64,000 bases of DNA from Diadema setosum (taxonomy: Eukaryota; Echinodermata; Echinoidea; Diadematoida; Diadematidae): positions 2,348,255 through 2,412,254 of the forward strand of contig CM067069.1 in the NCBI GenBank assembly GCA_033980235.1, read 5' to 3'. Below the pieces are notes generated by a model that was not told where the DNA came from, ran no database searches, and saw nothing but the letters and a program-made list of their open reading frames with translations. The stretch's first letter is position 1; the number at the start of each line of letters is the position of its first letter. Below are positions 12,223-23,552 of the stretch, in pieces. A program made the position numbers and the translations under genes.

Positions 12223-12376
12223 TGCTGCTCTTGACAGCTCCAGTAGTGATCTTAATCATCTTTATTGTCCTTTTATCTCTTGTGTTTCTTTTCATTTATT
12301 CATTTTTTTACTTCTATATAGTCCCTTTCTTTTTACATTTCCTTTTGTTTAAAGCGTTATTTGTGTGGGTTTATTT

Positions 12377-12468
12377 TCAACCTGCTGAGGACGGCTGATT
12401 TTGCTACAACATGCATTTCCAATAGACACCTGCCCGAGTATACTTGGGACTCGTTATCAATGGGTTAA
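12377..12468 (+). mobile_element. piggyBac-type mini-MITE (family A), copy 6
   Basis: Same orientation as copy 5, about 155 bp downstream. Left CCTGCTGAGGACGG, right ATCAATGGGTTAA; internal CCCGAGTATACTTGGG. Confidence 0.7.
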
Positions 12469-13748
12469 GTTAGATTAACATCAGGTACCAAATCTTTATC
12501 CACTCTCAAAGAGGCTTAGATTTCTTATCACTTTCAATGGTCTGCATTCAGCTACAAGTAGATAATTTTGAGTTCTTCAATAACAGTATTAAAGAACAAC
12601 AGAATATTTAAAGTAATAATGCTTTAAGGGAGAGGAGTTACATTTAGTGGGCATTATCTTTCATCATTGATAACTAAAGTAGTTATTTGTGCCATTTTTT
12701 ATTAATTCAGGAATGTGCCATTTTCCTATATTCATGGTTTACAAATTATATTTTGCAGAGATCAGCTGATAGGGATCATTGAATTTATAGACAAAAAGAC
12801 ACGGCTCACTTCTATTCTTTTCTCTTTTTTTTTCGCAAGAAGGTATATATTCTTGGCACTTTATACAAGAGTCGCATGACACAATCTCTGCACGTGATAC
12901 AATATAAACATTCAATTCAGCATTCAGTCAATTTCAGCAGACATTTTTATTTTGATCCTTGGTTTTGTTTTGGACTTCCTTTCAAGCCAAAAGAAAGGAT
13001 ATCTTAAGATCAGAAACACTTGCATCCTTGAAAAATGCACCTGCCTGTGCTAGATGGATCAGATTTTGCCAGACAAACCAGCAGGAGAAACATTGTGCAA
13101 TGCTCCAACAATCCATCAAAACAGTGATGAATATATCCCCAGGAAATTTGCTGTACTTGGTATCCAGGTGTCACATCTGTCATGTGACTACATATTCTTG
13201 GAAGAAAAAGCAACAAGAAAGTAATCATGAAACCGCAATGTCTTTTGTTTTTGTGTGTGATGCTAATTGTGATATCCAACACATCTTAAACATTTTGATG
13301 TGTCGCTGCTTTTTGTTTTTGTTTTCTTTTTTTTCTGTCTGATTTTAGTATGTTTTTTTTTTATTTATGTATTTTTTGGAATGTCATATAAAAGAAATTC
13401 TGCATATGGCTACAACAACCTCTATATAAGAACAGTTGAAGCCTACATTATCAAAATTTGTTTGTTTCATATTATGTCCATAAGCTGCAGTAAAGGCTCC
13501 ATTTTTAACAGTATAATCTTGTAGGAAAGGTTATCAGTGATGTAACAATAGACTGAAAGACAACCATGGCCATTTATCATGTACATGTATAAATCAGTCA
13601 GTGAGTCAGTTTTAGTAAAATATAACAATGAATGACAGAATGACATGTGAAGAAAATAGTAATTGCATGCTCTGGTGTGCTTCATCTGTTTTCGTGTGAT
13701 CCCAATATGTAATGTGAGTATTATAAATTGAAAGTTAGTGAAATAGGT
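12469..13748. other. No gene recognised
   Basis: A 127-codon open frame spans 12,959-13,342 on the plus strand, but its 3' part is T-rich low complexity and no domain is visible. The opposite strand is also open in part. Treated as non-coding. Confidence 0.5.
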
Positions 13749-14142
13749 TTAAAGGGACTGTACAGTACTGGTTGAGGGGAGGATTCAGGTTTATAACATT
13801 CGTAAGTGAGATAATGAGAAACCTCTTATGAAATATGAAAGAGCATGTAATTTTAAGAAGGATTCAATGTTTATTTGATGAAAATTGGTTTTCAAATGGC
13901 TGAGATATAAAAAAAAAAGCAATAATGATAAAAGGCAACAGGCCACGACTTTTATTAGGATCTCTTTGTTTCACCTTGTTTTTGGATATCTCAGTCATTT
14001 CAAAACCGATTTTCATCAAATAAACTTTTTATTCCCCATAGAATTGTATGCTCTTTGACATCTCATAGAGTGGTTTCTGAATATCTCGCAAAACATTAAA
14101 AGCTAAATCCTCACCTCAACCAGAACTGTACAGTCCCTTTAA
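13749..14142. mobile_element. Foldback MITE with TTAA flanks (family D), copy 1
   Basis: TTAA-AGGGACTGTACAGT at the left and ACTGTACAGTCCCT-TTAA at the right. The arms are inverted copies for most of the ~190 bp each; for example AATTGGTTTTCAAATGGC pairs with CATTTCAAAACCGATTTTC. A second copy lies at 29,835-30,235. TTAA flanks are compatible with piggyBac-type insertion, but the terminal AGGGA is not diagnostic. Confidence 0.75.
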
Positions 14143-15698
14143 CAATTGCTGCAAATACACATTTTGGAAATTTTGACAAAATCAATGTGCCCCCTATTAA
14201 ATGCAAACAATTTTCTATGAGTTGTATGTCACTGTAAAGCTTTGGAATTTTGAAAGGAGGTTGCTAAAATGACATGATTTTGTCGTTGCTGTTGTTTTCC
14301 ATACTAAGCACAATATTCATCTTTGTTCACCCAAATCAAATTATTGTAATCTTGGCTTCAGGGCTTATGACTCAATAAGGGGAGCAAGGCAACAGGTTAT
14401 TTGTCGTGACTGTAGCAAAACAACTTTCATTGCAAAAAGTACTATGACGTCACAATGGGCACAGCTACTGTATAAGTACCAGTTCTCTCCTCTTGTCAAA
14501 ACAACTTTCATTGCCAAGTATTATGACATCACAATGGGCACAGCTATAAGTACTGTCAGTGCTCTCCTCAACTCTTCAATAACATGGCGCCTCTCCAGGG
14601 AGCAAAGAGCTGTTGACAGCATTGACCGGCTTGAGTTTCTCTGAAAATCAATTCTGCCTGCAAGGTGCCTTCCTGCCTTTCTTTCTTGTACTTTCTTATA
14701 ACATGAAAAAGAAGAGTATGCAATAGGAGGAAGACAGAGAAAAGAACAAAACAAGATTAGACAATTTGACCACAAAAAAAAAAGAAATTTGAGATAATTG
14801 GAAAGTGCAAAGCATCAAAAGGGTGCATCACTGTCAAGGGCTTAGTTGCATCTAGGTCTTTTTGCTGCAGGGAAAATGTATTAGGTCAAATCATGCAGTT
14901 GGTAGTAAAAGATTAATAGATCACAAAGTCATAGTCTGTTTTAGCTCTCTTTTATTGTAGTCAATAAAATAATTCTTGTAAATATGTCATCTTGAATGCA
15001 CAATTTTGTTGTCGTGCATCTACTACATACATTGTCATAAGGAGCTGCTATTTATCTGCAATGCAAGGTACGTTACACCACCATCCCCCGGATGATTTAA
15101 AACAGGAAACCATTATATGAAATGTGTGATAACTTATTTCCTGTCATCTTCTTTCATTACTAGCGAAAATGTGATGGTGGTACTAATCATCAGTGTGGGT
15201 GTTAAAGATGTGCAATGAATGCATGGAAAAGCTGACCTTTACATGTTGCTGGGCTCTCTGAAGTTGCATCTAAATATCTGTCAGATGGATTATCTTTGAA
15301 TTTCATTTGGTTGATGTTGATAGAAGAGGGTAGGGGCTGATCTTGACTAGAGGGTTATTCAAATGTATAGATTATTTAGCTTCAAATGACTTTGTGTTAT
15401 TGTCTAGGACCAGTGGTGTTTATTTGTAAACCTGTGAATTGATGTTCTGTGGTATAGACACCCCATCTAAACATATCTGTTTGGGATGGATTGTACCTGG
15501 GGTAGGGGTGGTGGTGAACATTTTGCAAATTGGGATGGGATGGGGTGGAAGGGACTACAGAAACCACCATTTGGGTCACATTTGCACAGAGGTGTCACAT
15601 TGGCCCCTGTATTACAAATGTCATGACCTTGCACAATTTATTATTTTTCAAAAGTTGTATCCCATTACAAATATTATCTCTGTCAATTTTTAGTTTTT
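14143..15698. other. No gene recognised; short local duplication
   Basis: At about 14,416-14,545 a segment is repeated: AACAACTTTCATTGC...TATGACGTCACAATGGGCAC recurs about 80 bp later as AACAACTTTCATTGC...TATGACATCACAATGGGCAC. The rest is unique AT-rich DNA. Confidence 0.55.
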
Positions 15699-17012
15699 AT
15701 GCCTCCGCCACGAAGTGGTGCCGGAGGCATTATGTTTTCGGGTTGTCCGTCCGTCTGTCCTTCCGTCCGTCCATCCGTCCGTAATGAATTTTGTGGACAA
15801 GGTAACTATCAAAACCTTTTGAGGTATCCTAATGAAACCTGGCATGTATGTGTATTAGGGGGTGAAGTTGTGCCTATCAACTTTTGGATGCACATGCTCA
15901 AGGTCAAAGGTCAATGTCAAATACATTTAAGATTTTACTATTTCCATCATATCTATGCAATGCCTGAAGATATTTTCTTGAAACTTAGTGTATACATGTA
16001 TTACTCAATTAAGATTCTCTGGTGAAAGTTTGAGTCATGAGGTCAAAGGTCAAAAGGTAAAGTAAAAATATTAAAACTTCACCTTTTTTCTCTGTACCTT
16101 GGAAATTGTTCAAGGTCTCTTCATGGAACATACATGTACTGACTGGCAGTGATTATCTAGAGAATTAATGGTTCATGGGTCAAAGGTCAGGGGTCAAAGG
16201 TCAAGGGCAACACTTCAAAATTTTACTGAATACTTCCCTCATGTTTATGCAATACCAGCAGGATTATTATTTTTTTTTACACTAGTTGTATGCATGTTTA
16301 ACCTAATAGAGATTCTCTGGGAAGTTTTTTTTTCTTTTGTTTTTGCCTCAAAGGTCAAAAGGTCAAAGATCAAGTGAAAGTGCTGAACTAAGTTTTTCCT
16401 CCATATCTAGGAAGTGGCTCAAGTTATCTTGAAACGTACTACATATTTATGCATCTTTTGCCTGCTTCTGCTTTTTAGCATTCCTCCCCATTTCCAACAT
16501 TTTCGTACACTTACAAGTTTTCTGTAAACTTATCCTTTACTTTGTATAATGAAATTTATGTAAGTACACGTACTGTATTCAATTTGTGTAATATATTTAT
16601 ATGTTTTTGTTGGAAATGAAAAATAAATGAATGAAAAAAAAATGAAAATGACAGTGATTAGCTTATGAATTTTAGGGTCAAAGGCCAAATGAAAATGGTA
16701 ACAATTTACTATTCAATACAGAAATTGCACTTTTTCTCCATACCTTGAACATTTCTCAATGCATAAACGTATGAATGGGTCAAAGTCAAGTTAAAGTCCG
16801 TAAATCCCAAATACATGCTCTCCTATTTATCCAATTAAACCTAGGTCAAGGAAGGTGAGCATTCATCACATTTGTGACAAATTTGTCATTTTACTATTTT
16901 GCCAATTTTGTGAAAATGTAATCACACATTGTCCACATGTACTATTTAGACCTATTAGGAGAATCATGCATTTTGGCAGAGGCATACCAGTCGCCATAGC
17001 GACATTTCTAGT
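15699..17012 (+). mobile_element. HINE/Helitron2-like element (family B), copy 1
   Basis: The 5' end ATGCCTCCGCC begins an imperfect hairpin and is followed by a TCCG-rich microsatellite (15,745-15,781). The complement GGCAGAGGCAT lies at 16,975-16,985, just before a 3' hairpin (GTCGC-CATA-GCGAC, 16,990-17,003) and CTAG-T (17,008-17,012). A 5' repeat whose complement precedes a terminal hairpin is the Helitron2/Helentron arrangement. The interior contains several GGTCAAAGGTCA direct repeats. Compared with copy 2 it carries a ~196-bp insertion at 16,455-16,650. No Rep or helicase frame. Confidence 0.65.
16455..16650 (+). mobile_element. Probable truncated non-LTR retroelement inside family B copy 1
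   Basis: Absent from the matching position in copy 2, where TATTTATGCAT continues almost directly into ACAGTGATT. It ends in AAATAAATGAATGAA followed by an A-run, a tail style of L2/CR1-type non-LTR elements. No coding part is left and no target duplication is clear. Confidence 0.5.
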
Positions 17013-18154
17013 TGCACACTTAGTCTTTGATTTCAAGTGTGACTATGTCTTGATAAAGGTATAGAGACATTAAACCCCAGAAAAGGCAAATGAAGGTGGT
17101 CTGGATGACAATAAAACTAATCTCATATCCATTCAAAAATCAAGTAAGTTTTATAATTATGTTAAATGCTACTGTCCTGAATGTCAAGTCCAAGAATATG
17201 TTGAAATCAACACTTGCATTTTTTTAAAGAAGCATGTTATCATGGTGACTTACAATGTACATTGGCCTATTACATTCAATCACTCAATATCCTGCATGTT
17301 TGATTGTATGTAAACCTCAAAGCTAATTTTCTGGAAATTGTGTTTATATGTTTGTTAGCTTAGGTATCATTTTCGTGGCAGATTTTGATCCCAATGTGTT
17401 GTGACAAATTATGTATCATTGGATGGTTTCCATGGAGTCTGGCAGATCTAATGATATCAAAACCTGTATGTATCAATTTTCAGCAACTGTATTGAGGTTT
17501 TCATGGTGGGAAGCAGTGTTATAATTGGGGTTAGAATGTAGCCTTAAGTTAAGGCTAAGTCTAGCCGCATGTACCACGAATTAATGTATTAACGAAGATG
17601 CACATTAGTTGAGGAAGTGGCAATTCAGCTGAATATCAGGCTACTTTGAAGTGTATGTAAGGAGAGTGTTTGATGGCAATGTGTGTGTATGTATGTGCAT
17701 GTGTGCATGTATGTGTGTGTGTGCATTTGTGTCTGTGTCTCTGTCAGTGTCTGTGTCTGTGTTTGTGTTTGCGCCTGATTTTCTGCAATGTCTGTGCTTA
17801 AGATTTTTTTTGATATTATCATTGTGGGAAAGTTGCCAGTAATCAACATGTCTACAGGTTGTATAAAACCAACCAAAAATTTTTTTTTCAACTTTCACGT
17901 AATGATGTTTGTGATGGTTTTTCTGGATCAGTGGTGATGGGTGTTTACTAATGTAATGTATTCCACAGTAATATGTTAAATTCAATGTGAGGATTTTGAC
18001 CAGGTGATCTCTTATGAACTGTAGAACCATGCCAGCTCTTTACACCTCTGATGTTTTCCCTGAAAGTATTACTTTTGTTAGATAAACTAGATAGAATGTT
18101 ACAACATGAATAACATTGGGTGAAGATTGAACTGTTCTTTTGTATTCATTTTTG
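17013..18154. other. No gene recognised; TG/TGTCTG-rich microsatellite
   Basis: Unique DNA apart from an interrupted TG/GTGTCT repeat at about 17,683-17,772. Open frames across it on both strands are low-complexity translations. Confidence 0.6.
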
Positions 18155-18184
18155 GGCCTCCACCAACGAAGTGGCAGGAGGCAT
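18155..18184 (+). mobile_element. Remnant of family B 5' end
   Basis: GGCCTCCACCAACGAAGTGG followed by CAGGAGGC matches the 5' hairpin of family B. The match stops at the following CATCTGATCC, so only about 30 bp of the element remain. Confidence 0.55.
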
Positions 18185-18306
18185 CTGATCCATCTGATCC
18201 AGCACCTTACAATGCAGCACATCTATATGAAGGTCTTGGTTTCACTTTATTCAGACTTCGGGAATTTGTGATGATGCATGCAAAGGAAACAAGCCAAATA
18301 GCTCTA

Positions 18307-18307
<1 letters not shown>

Positions 18308-18355
<48 letters not shown>
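18308..18355. repeat. (CA)n microsatellite
   Basis: About 24 CA units. Confidence 0.95.
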
Positions 18356-18357
<2 letters not shown>

Positions 18358-18629
18358 TCCAACTCAATAAATTGTTGATGGTTTTGCAAGCTCTGTTTGA
18401 TAGCCAACTGTATGTTTTCCATCTGAAGAGGGCTGTATACCTCTACAGAGTTCATAATAACAAGCATTGAGTCATCGAACTGTACATGTCTTTCAAGTGT
18501 GATCTTTCTCCATTGGCTGGTTCAATCAAGTAGCATAATGTACACATGAATGTATGCCATTTATACATGCATAAAAGTTGCTATATGAATGACTGCAGAT
18601 CTGACACTGTAATAGAATGGCTGATCACA

Positions 18630-18703
18630 TTTATATATTCATATATAATAATATATATATTCACATACATTGTATATATTCATATATTCATATATTCATA
18701 TAG
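18630..18703. repeat. (ATATTC)n-type AT-rich microsatellite
   Basis: Repeated TATATTCATATATTC-like units of 8-9 bp. Confidence 0.85.
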
Positions 18704-18800
18704 TCGTATGGACCTGTTGATCATTTGTGATTATTTGCAATTATTCGTAATTATACAGTTACAGACAAGCCTGATTTCACATAGACCATGTACAAAATAC

Positions 18801-19018
18801 AGCCGGGCCAAAGGCGGGGCCTAAGGCCGGACCCAAGGCCACGGGCCTTAGCCCGGAACCAGGGGCCCAGAGCCCAAGTGGGCCCAGGCCAAGGGGCCCA
18901 TAGCCCAAGTGGGCCCAGGCCCAGTGCCCCAGGGGCCCCGGTGGCCCAGGGGCCCCGGTGGCCCAGGGGCTTAGTGCTGGCCTAAGTGCTGGCCCAAGGC
19001 AGGGGGCCCAGCCAGGGA
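18801..19018. repeat. GGCCC-rich minisatellite block
   Basis: Sharp GC-rich island in AT-rich DNA. Two ~31-bp units start GGGGCCCAGAGCCCAAGTGG (18,862) and GGGGCCCATAGCCCAAGTGG (18,893); two 17-bp units GGGGCCCCGGTGGCCCA follow at about 18,932 and 18,949. The sequence is strongly self-complementary (GGGCCC palindromes). Open frames through it on both strands are compositional. Confidence 0.85.
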
Positions 19019-19045
19019 CCACCAGACTGAGACCACTAAGAGTAC

Positions 19046-19212
19046 CAGTCATGACTTGCTGTGATAATGATGTGACAGGCCTGTGCATACACATATTATG
19101 TAACTGTACAGGGCTGTGCATATTATGTAGATACACTGTACACTAACTATACACAGTCATGACTTGCTGTGATAATGATGTGACAGGCCTGTGCATACAC
19201 ATATTATGTAAA
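19046..19212 (+). repeat. Tandem duplication of ~108 bp
   Basis: CAGTCATGACTTGCTGTGAT and about 40 following bases occur at 19,046 and again, nearly identical, at 19,154. The first unit has an extra inner partial repeat around CAGGGCTGTGCATATTATGT. Confidence 0.85.
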
Positions 19213-19235
19213 TACACTGTACACTACATTGTAAC

Positions 19236-19448
19236 TACTGTAAAAGTGGAAATTTTCGCGGTGTTGAAATTTTCGCGCATTTCGCGCAACCAGAAACTAG
19301 CGCGATAATAAAAACACGCGAATATTTTTGCTTGCCATACGTTCCTGTGCGTGATGTCTTGATTCCGCGGAATTAAAAACACGCGAAACTCTTCTGACCC
19401 GGCCTAGCGCGAAAAATTAGTCGCGCGAAAATATCCACTTTTACAGTA
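19236..19448. mobile_element. Palindromic MITE, TACTGTAAAAGTGGA ends
   Basis: The left end TACTGTAAAAGTGGAAATTT and right end TCCACTTTTACAGTA are inverted. The interior is rich in CGCG and TTTTCGCG words in both orientations. This looks like a short non-autonomous DNA element, perhaps with a TA target; the superfamily is not assigned. Confidence 0.7.
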
Positions 19449-20237
19449 TACACAGCCCAGTCGCTGTATAAATCGTGACAGGGCTGTACCTGAGCAGCCC
19501 ACAACACAGAGCAAACACAAAGCAAATTTTACGATTGCATTTAGTTTTGATACTTGACATCATTTTTTGTCACCTCAAACGCATCAAAGACAATCTTTAT
19601 TAATGAGACTTCATACAGTACCTGTTTTCCTGGGGTTATTTGTGGGAATTCTGCGATCTGGGTACTATTCACAAATCTAACAACATGTGAAAATATCAAC
19701 TCCTGATCATGTAACGTGCATGTGTACATTTCTGTGTTCACTGCTGTATTCCATGAACATGAATTCAACAACTACTGTTATATCCTGTAATATGAGCTGC
19801 CAGGACAAAACTCGTATGCGTGTGATTCTGTGTAGCAATCACTTTCAAAGCAATGTATTGATACATTTCTGCCAGCTAAAAATTCTTAAATGTTGGTTCA
19901 CCCATGTGAACGGGTACAGAAACTGAAGCCTAGGTGATGGGTTTAGCAGAATTGCTGCTGTCCTTGCAGTCCCACTCATATGTTTTCATGTAAGTCTAAT
20001 GCTAGTTTGTGGCAATAAGAGAGTGTGCCAAGCAGTTTGCCAAGCAGGGATTCAGCTGGATGTCGAAAGTGATTAGCCATTCTGATGCTTGAATTTAACA
20101 ATACCATTTAACAATTCCATACCACCTAAAACCCCAACCCTATCAAATTCTTTAGAATTTCTGCTATCAAAACAATGATTGGGTAAATTGCAGACAAAGT
20201 AGATTTTTTCTGTCACAAATCTGCTGTTACTGTGTTA
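19449..20237. other. No gene recognised
   Basis: Unique AT-rich DNA; nothing structured seen. Confidence 0.5.
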
Positions 20238-21506
20238 TTACCTCCGCCAAGGGGGAAGGTTATGTTTTCGAGACCGTTTGTTTGTTTGTTTGTTTGTTTG
20301 TTAGTTAGTTAGTTTGTCTGTGTGCAAAATAACTCAAAAAGTAGGTAACGAATTTGGATGAAACTTGCAGGAAAGGTTTAGATTGATACAAGTAACAGAT
20401 GATCAAATTTTGGTAGTGATCTGAGAATTTTGGAGGAATTCATGAAGGATTTTTGATATTTTGGCAGGTAGGGTCAATGAACTTGGGAGTTCAGGCTGCG
20501 GGTATTTGAGGTTTGCATGCGCGCACTAAAGTGCGTGCTCTAGTATACAAATGATGCACAGGATAGAGTGCGTTAGTGTAGGCGTAGTGCACTCGAGGGT
20601 ATTTACAATTGTGAAACATTCTAACGCCACGAAATAATCCTGTGCATCATTTGTTTTATAAAATGGGTCGAAAATTCGAAAACTAACATCATTTTTCAGC
20701 GTTTTTCACGTACCTTTGTGGGTCAAGACGTCCGAAGATGTTCGTCCCAAACTTTTACGCACGTCACACTCGCGGAAGTCCCGCACATACAGTATAAGTA
20801 TAATGGGGGGTTGGGTTTCCAGACACCCGCATGAAAACTTACTTATTTTACATAGAATATGCACCCTTTACCTTAAAGACTTGATATAGACTCCTCATAT
20901 AGGCCTACTAGACAACATACTCTGAAAACGGCGTGAGAATTAACCTGCTAAATCGTTGGATTTGCTCTTCAAAGTGACTCCATGTATGCGTCCGGTCCCA
21001 TAACGCTTGGTCTACTGTACTGTACAAAGTGTACGTATAGTACAGTATACGTACGTACGCCACATATGTTATGCACAAATTAAGGGAAGACAGGCCGGCC
21101 GGCCGGCAGCCCGAACTAGAAGTTGTTTACAGGATTCACAGCGCGTACGCGTATGCATGCAATTCATCAAAGGAGCCGCCGCGCGCACAGACGATCGGCA
21201 ATCTACCATAGGATTACAGGCAGTGCAATTGTACTGAAGTAAAGGAAGGAGGTGTGTCTCATTTCAGCGCTTCCTATTGGCTACATTCTTGAACCCATTT
21301 TATAATTTCTGCTAGGGCGAGGCGCGCCGTGCAGCTGAGGGTTTATGACGTAACAAAGGCTTCTATATTGGGAAATTGGGCGACTTTCAGCACACAATGC
21401 TATAAGTATGTATGGGTGGAAATCACTTCTATGGAAGAACAAGATCAGTGGTGGAAATGAGCTGCATGCTTGGCAGAGGTCTGCGTTCTCAGAGTGCTTC
21501 TGTAGT
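20238..21506 (+). mobile_element. HINE/Helitron2-like element (family C), copy 1, interrupted
   Basis: Starts with ACCTCCGCCAAGGGGGAAGGT, then a TTTG/TTAG microsatellite. A first 3'-type end (GCGCAC-TAAA-GTGCGT, then CTAGT) lies at 20,521-20,544. Directly after it sits a ~763-bp insertion (20,545-21,307). The element then resumes (GAGGGTTTATGACGTAAC) and ends near 21,506 with TTGGCAGAGGT, the complement of the 5' repeat, and a decayed hairpin. Copy 2 at 30,588 lacks the insertion. Confidence 0.65.
20545..21307. mobile_element. Composite insertion inside family C copy 1
   Basis: The first ~108 bp form a foldback: ACAAATGATGCACAGGAT (20,547-20,564) and ATCCTGTGCATCATTTGT (about 20,635-20,652). 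Next comes a larger unit with TTATAAAATGGGTCGAA near 20,655 and the inverse TTGAACCCATTTTATAA near 21,290. It therefore looks like a small MITE lying in or beside the left end of a ~650-bp inverted-repeat element. The right part contains a GGCC palindromic run (21,091-21,105). No transposase frame. Confidence 0.5.
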
Positions 21507-21714
21507 TTTGAATGTCTTCCTCTGTGAAAAATGTGAAATCAATGAAAGGAAAAAATATGGTACCTGGTAAATATTAATAGCTGTGCACATTATTCACACA
21601 TGTACTATACAATGTATGACAGTAGCATATATTCACTCACAAAAAACAACTGATACATGTTAAGGAGTTAAAGAATCAGCAGACATAGTTTTACAAGATG
21701 TATTGCAGAGTTCA

Positions 21715-21815
21715 ATTAGTATTAGTATTAGTAGTAGTATTAGTAGTAGTAGTAGTAGTAGTCGTAGTAGTAGTAGTAGTAGTAGTAGTAGTAATAGTAG
21801 TAGAAGTAGCAATGA
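21715..21815. repeat. (AGT)n trinucleotide microsatellite
   Basis: About 30 AGT-like units with ATT and CGT interruptions. Its translation gives runs of serine or tyrosine that should not be read as protein. Confidence 0.95.
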
Positions 21816-21832
21816 TAATAATGATGATAATA

Positions 21833-21990
21833 GTGGCTACTTGTATAGCGCACAGGTCCGCTTTTTAGTGCTCGTGGTGCTTCATAAATGAAAAGATAGA
21901 TATAACACATGTTCAAACATGACAACAGAGAAGAAAATGGCAAACAACAACAAACACATACCAGATAAAGAATACAATTGTTCCGAACAT
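21833..21990. repeat. Possible retroposon tail (TATAGCGC type)
   Basis: GTGGCTACTTGTATAGCGCA after an ATA-rich stretch resembles the 'GGCATTTATATAGCGC' ends of common invertebrate retroposons. A looser match is at 60,690-60,760. Assignment is from memory and uncertain. Confidence 0.3.
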
Positions 21991-22279
21991 TATAGACTGC
22001 AATTATAGTCCTCAGTGTGAGAGGAATAGGTACAGTTTTGAAGTTTGGATTTGAATGTTTCTGTAGATGACAATTATAGCTGTACACACAGAGAAAATGT
22101 TCCAGTTAAAGAGGAATGTAGTCATACAAAGTGTATGTATTTCACATTTTTCAGTATTTTCAATCTTTCATATCCATATGCAATGGGCATAATGGACTCA
22201 TTTGCATACCATTTGCATAGTATGCTATCATGGGGTGTGAAAGTATGCTGAGTGTTGACATATAGGTCATCCTCTCATT

Positions 22280-22550
22280 GTATCCCCCGTACAGAGTTCG
22301 GAGGATACTATGGATTTGGCCTCGTTGCGCCGCGTCCGCCACAGAGATTTTCTTGTAAGCGCTCTACTGGCCTCAGTTCTTCTTAGATCATCTTCAAATT
22401 TGGCATGAAGGTGTGTTATGGTAAAACGAAGATGCCTATTGTTTTTGGAAATGGTGCCCTCGCTTGTTCCGTCTTTATACGTGAAAAAGTAAATTTAACA
22501 GGGTCTGTTTGTGTGTGCGACGCTGGCCTTGCTTCGTGACCTATTTTTTT
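22280..22550 (+). mobile_element. 5' part of another HINE-like element (family L)
   Basis: GTATCCCCCG...CGGAGGATAC (22,280-22,308) forms a 5' hairpin like those of families B, C and the 48-kb element. It is followed by CAAATTTGGCATGAAGG, echoing family B's CAAACTTGGTATGAG. It runs up to the start of family B copy 2 at 22,551, and no 3' end was found, so it is truncated or interrupted. Confidence 0.45.
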
Positions 22551-23552
22551 TATGCCTCCGCCAACGAAGTGGCCGGAGGCATTATGTTTTCGGGTCGTCC
22601 GTCCGTCCGTACGTACGTCAGTCCCATTTTGTTTTTGTCGATATCTCAAGAACCGTGTGGTGGTTTTACATCAAACTTGGTATGAGAGTATATCCTGGGG
22701 GATAATACTTTATTTGGATTTTAGGGTCACGGAGTCGAAGGTCAAAGGTCACAGGTTATTTTGTGAAAAAAAAGGTTGAAAATTCATGTTTTTCTCCATA
22801 TCTCGCAAATGGTTCAAGGTATCTTCGTGGAACTTAGTATATATGCTTGTTCCAATTGGCAGTGATTATCTAGGGAAGTTGGGGGTTATGGTTCAAAGGT
22901 CAGGGGATCAAAGGTCAAGGTCAACTCCTCAAAATATCACTACTTTCCTTATATTTATGCAATGCCTGAAGGTTTTTTTTAAAACTTGATGTATGCATGT
23001 ATTACCCGATATATATTCTGTGGGAAGTTTCTTGCCAAAAGGTCAAAGGTCCAAAGGTCAAAAGGTCAAAGGTCAAGTGAAAGTGTTGAATTGCACTTTT
23101 TCCTCCATATCTCAAAAGTAACTCAAGGTATCATCATTAAACTTACATATTTATGCATGTTCAACCTAACAGTGATTCTCTTTGGAACTGTGAGGTCAAA
23201 GGTCAAAGGCCAGATTTAGATAATGCTATTTTCCCATTTGATACTGAAATTATACTTTTTCTCAATACCTTGAAAATTACTCAATGCATAAACTTATAAA
23301 AGGGTCAAAAGTCAAGTAAAAATCATCAGTTCCCCAAATACCTGCACTCTGACATTTTTAATCATTCATCCAATTGAACCTAGTTCTAGGAAAGTGAACA
23401 TTCAGCACATTTGTGGCAAACCTGTCATTTTAATATTTTGCCAATTGTGTAAAACTGTCATCACACATTGTCAAGACATTGTACTATAGACCTATTAGGA
23501 GAAGTATGCATTATGGCGGAGGCATATCAGTCGCCGTAGCGATATATCTAGT
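22551..23552 (+). mobile_element. HINE/Helitron2-like element (family B), copy 2
   Basis: About 1.0 kb. The 5' TATGCCTCCGCCAACGAAG hairpin is followed by a TCCG/TACG run. The complement TGGCGGAGGCATA (23,514-23,526) precedes the hairpin GTCGC-CGTA-GCGAT (23,530-23,543) and CTAG-T (23,548-23,552). It contains several GGTCAAAGGTCA direct repeats (22,739; 23,063; 23,193) and CTCCATATCTC spacer segments. It lacks the insertion seen in copy 1. No coding capacity. Confidence 0.7.

Noticed and set aside
18777..19136. G/P/A/L-rich 119-codon minus-strand frame (collagen-like look)
   Set aside because: It is the translation of a GGCCC-rich minisatellite; there is no Gly-X-Y regularity beyond base composition.
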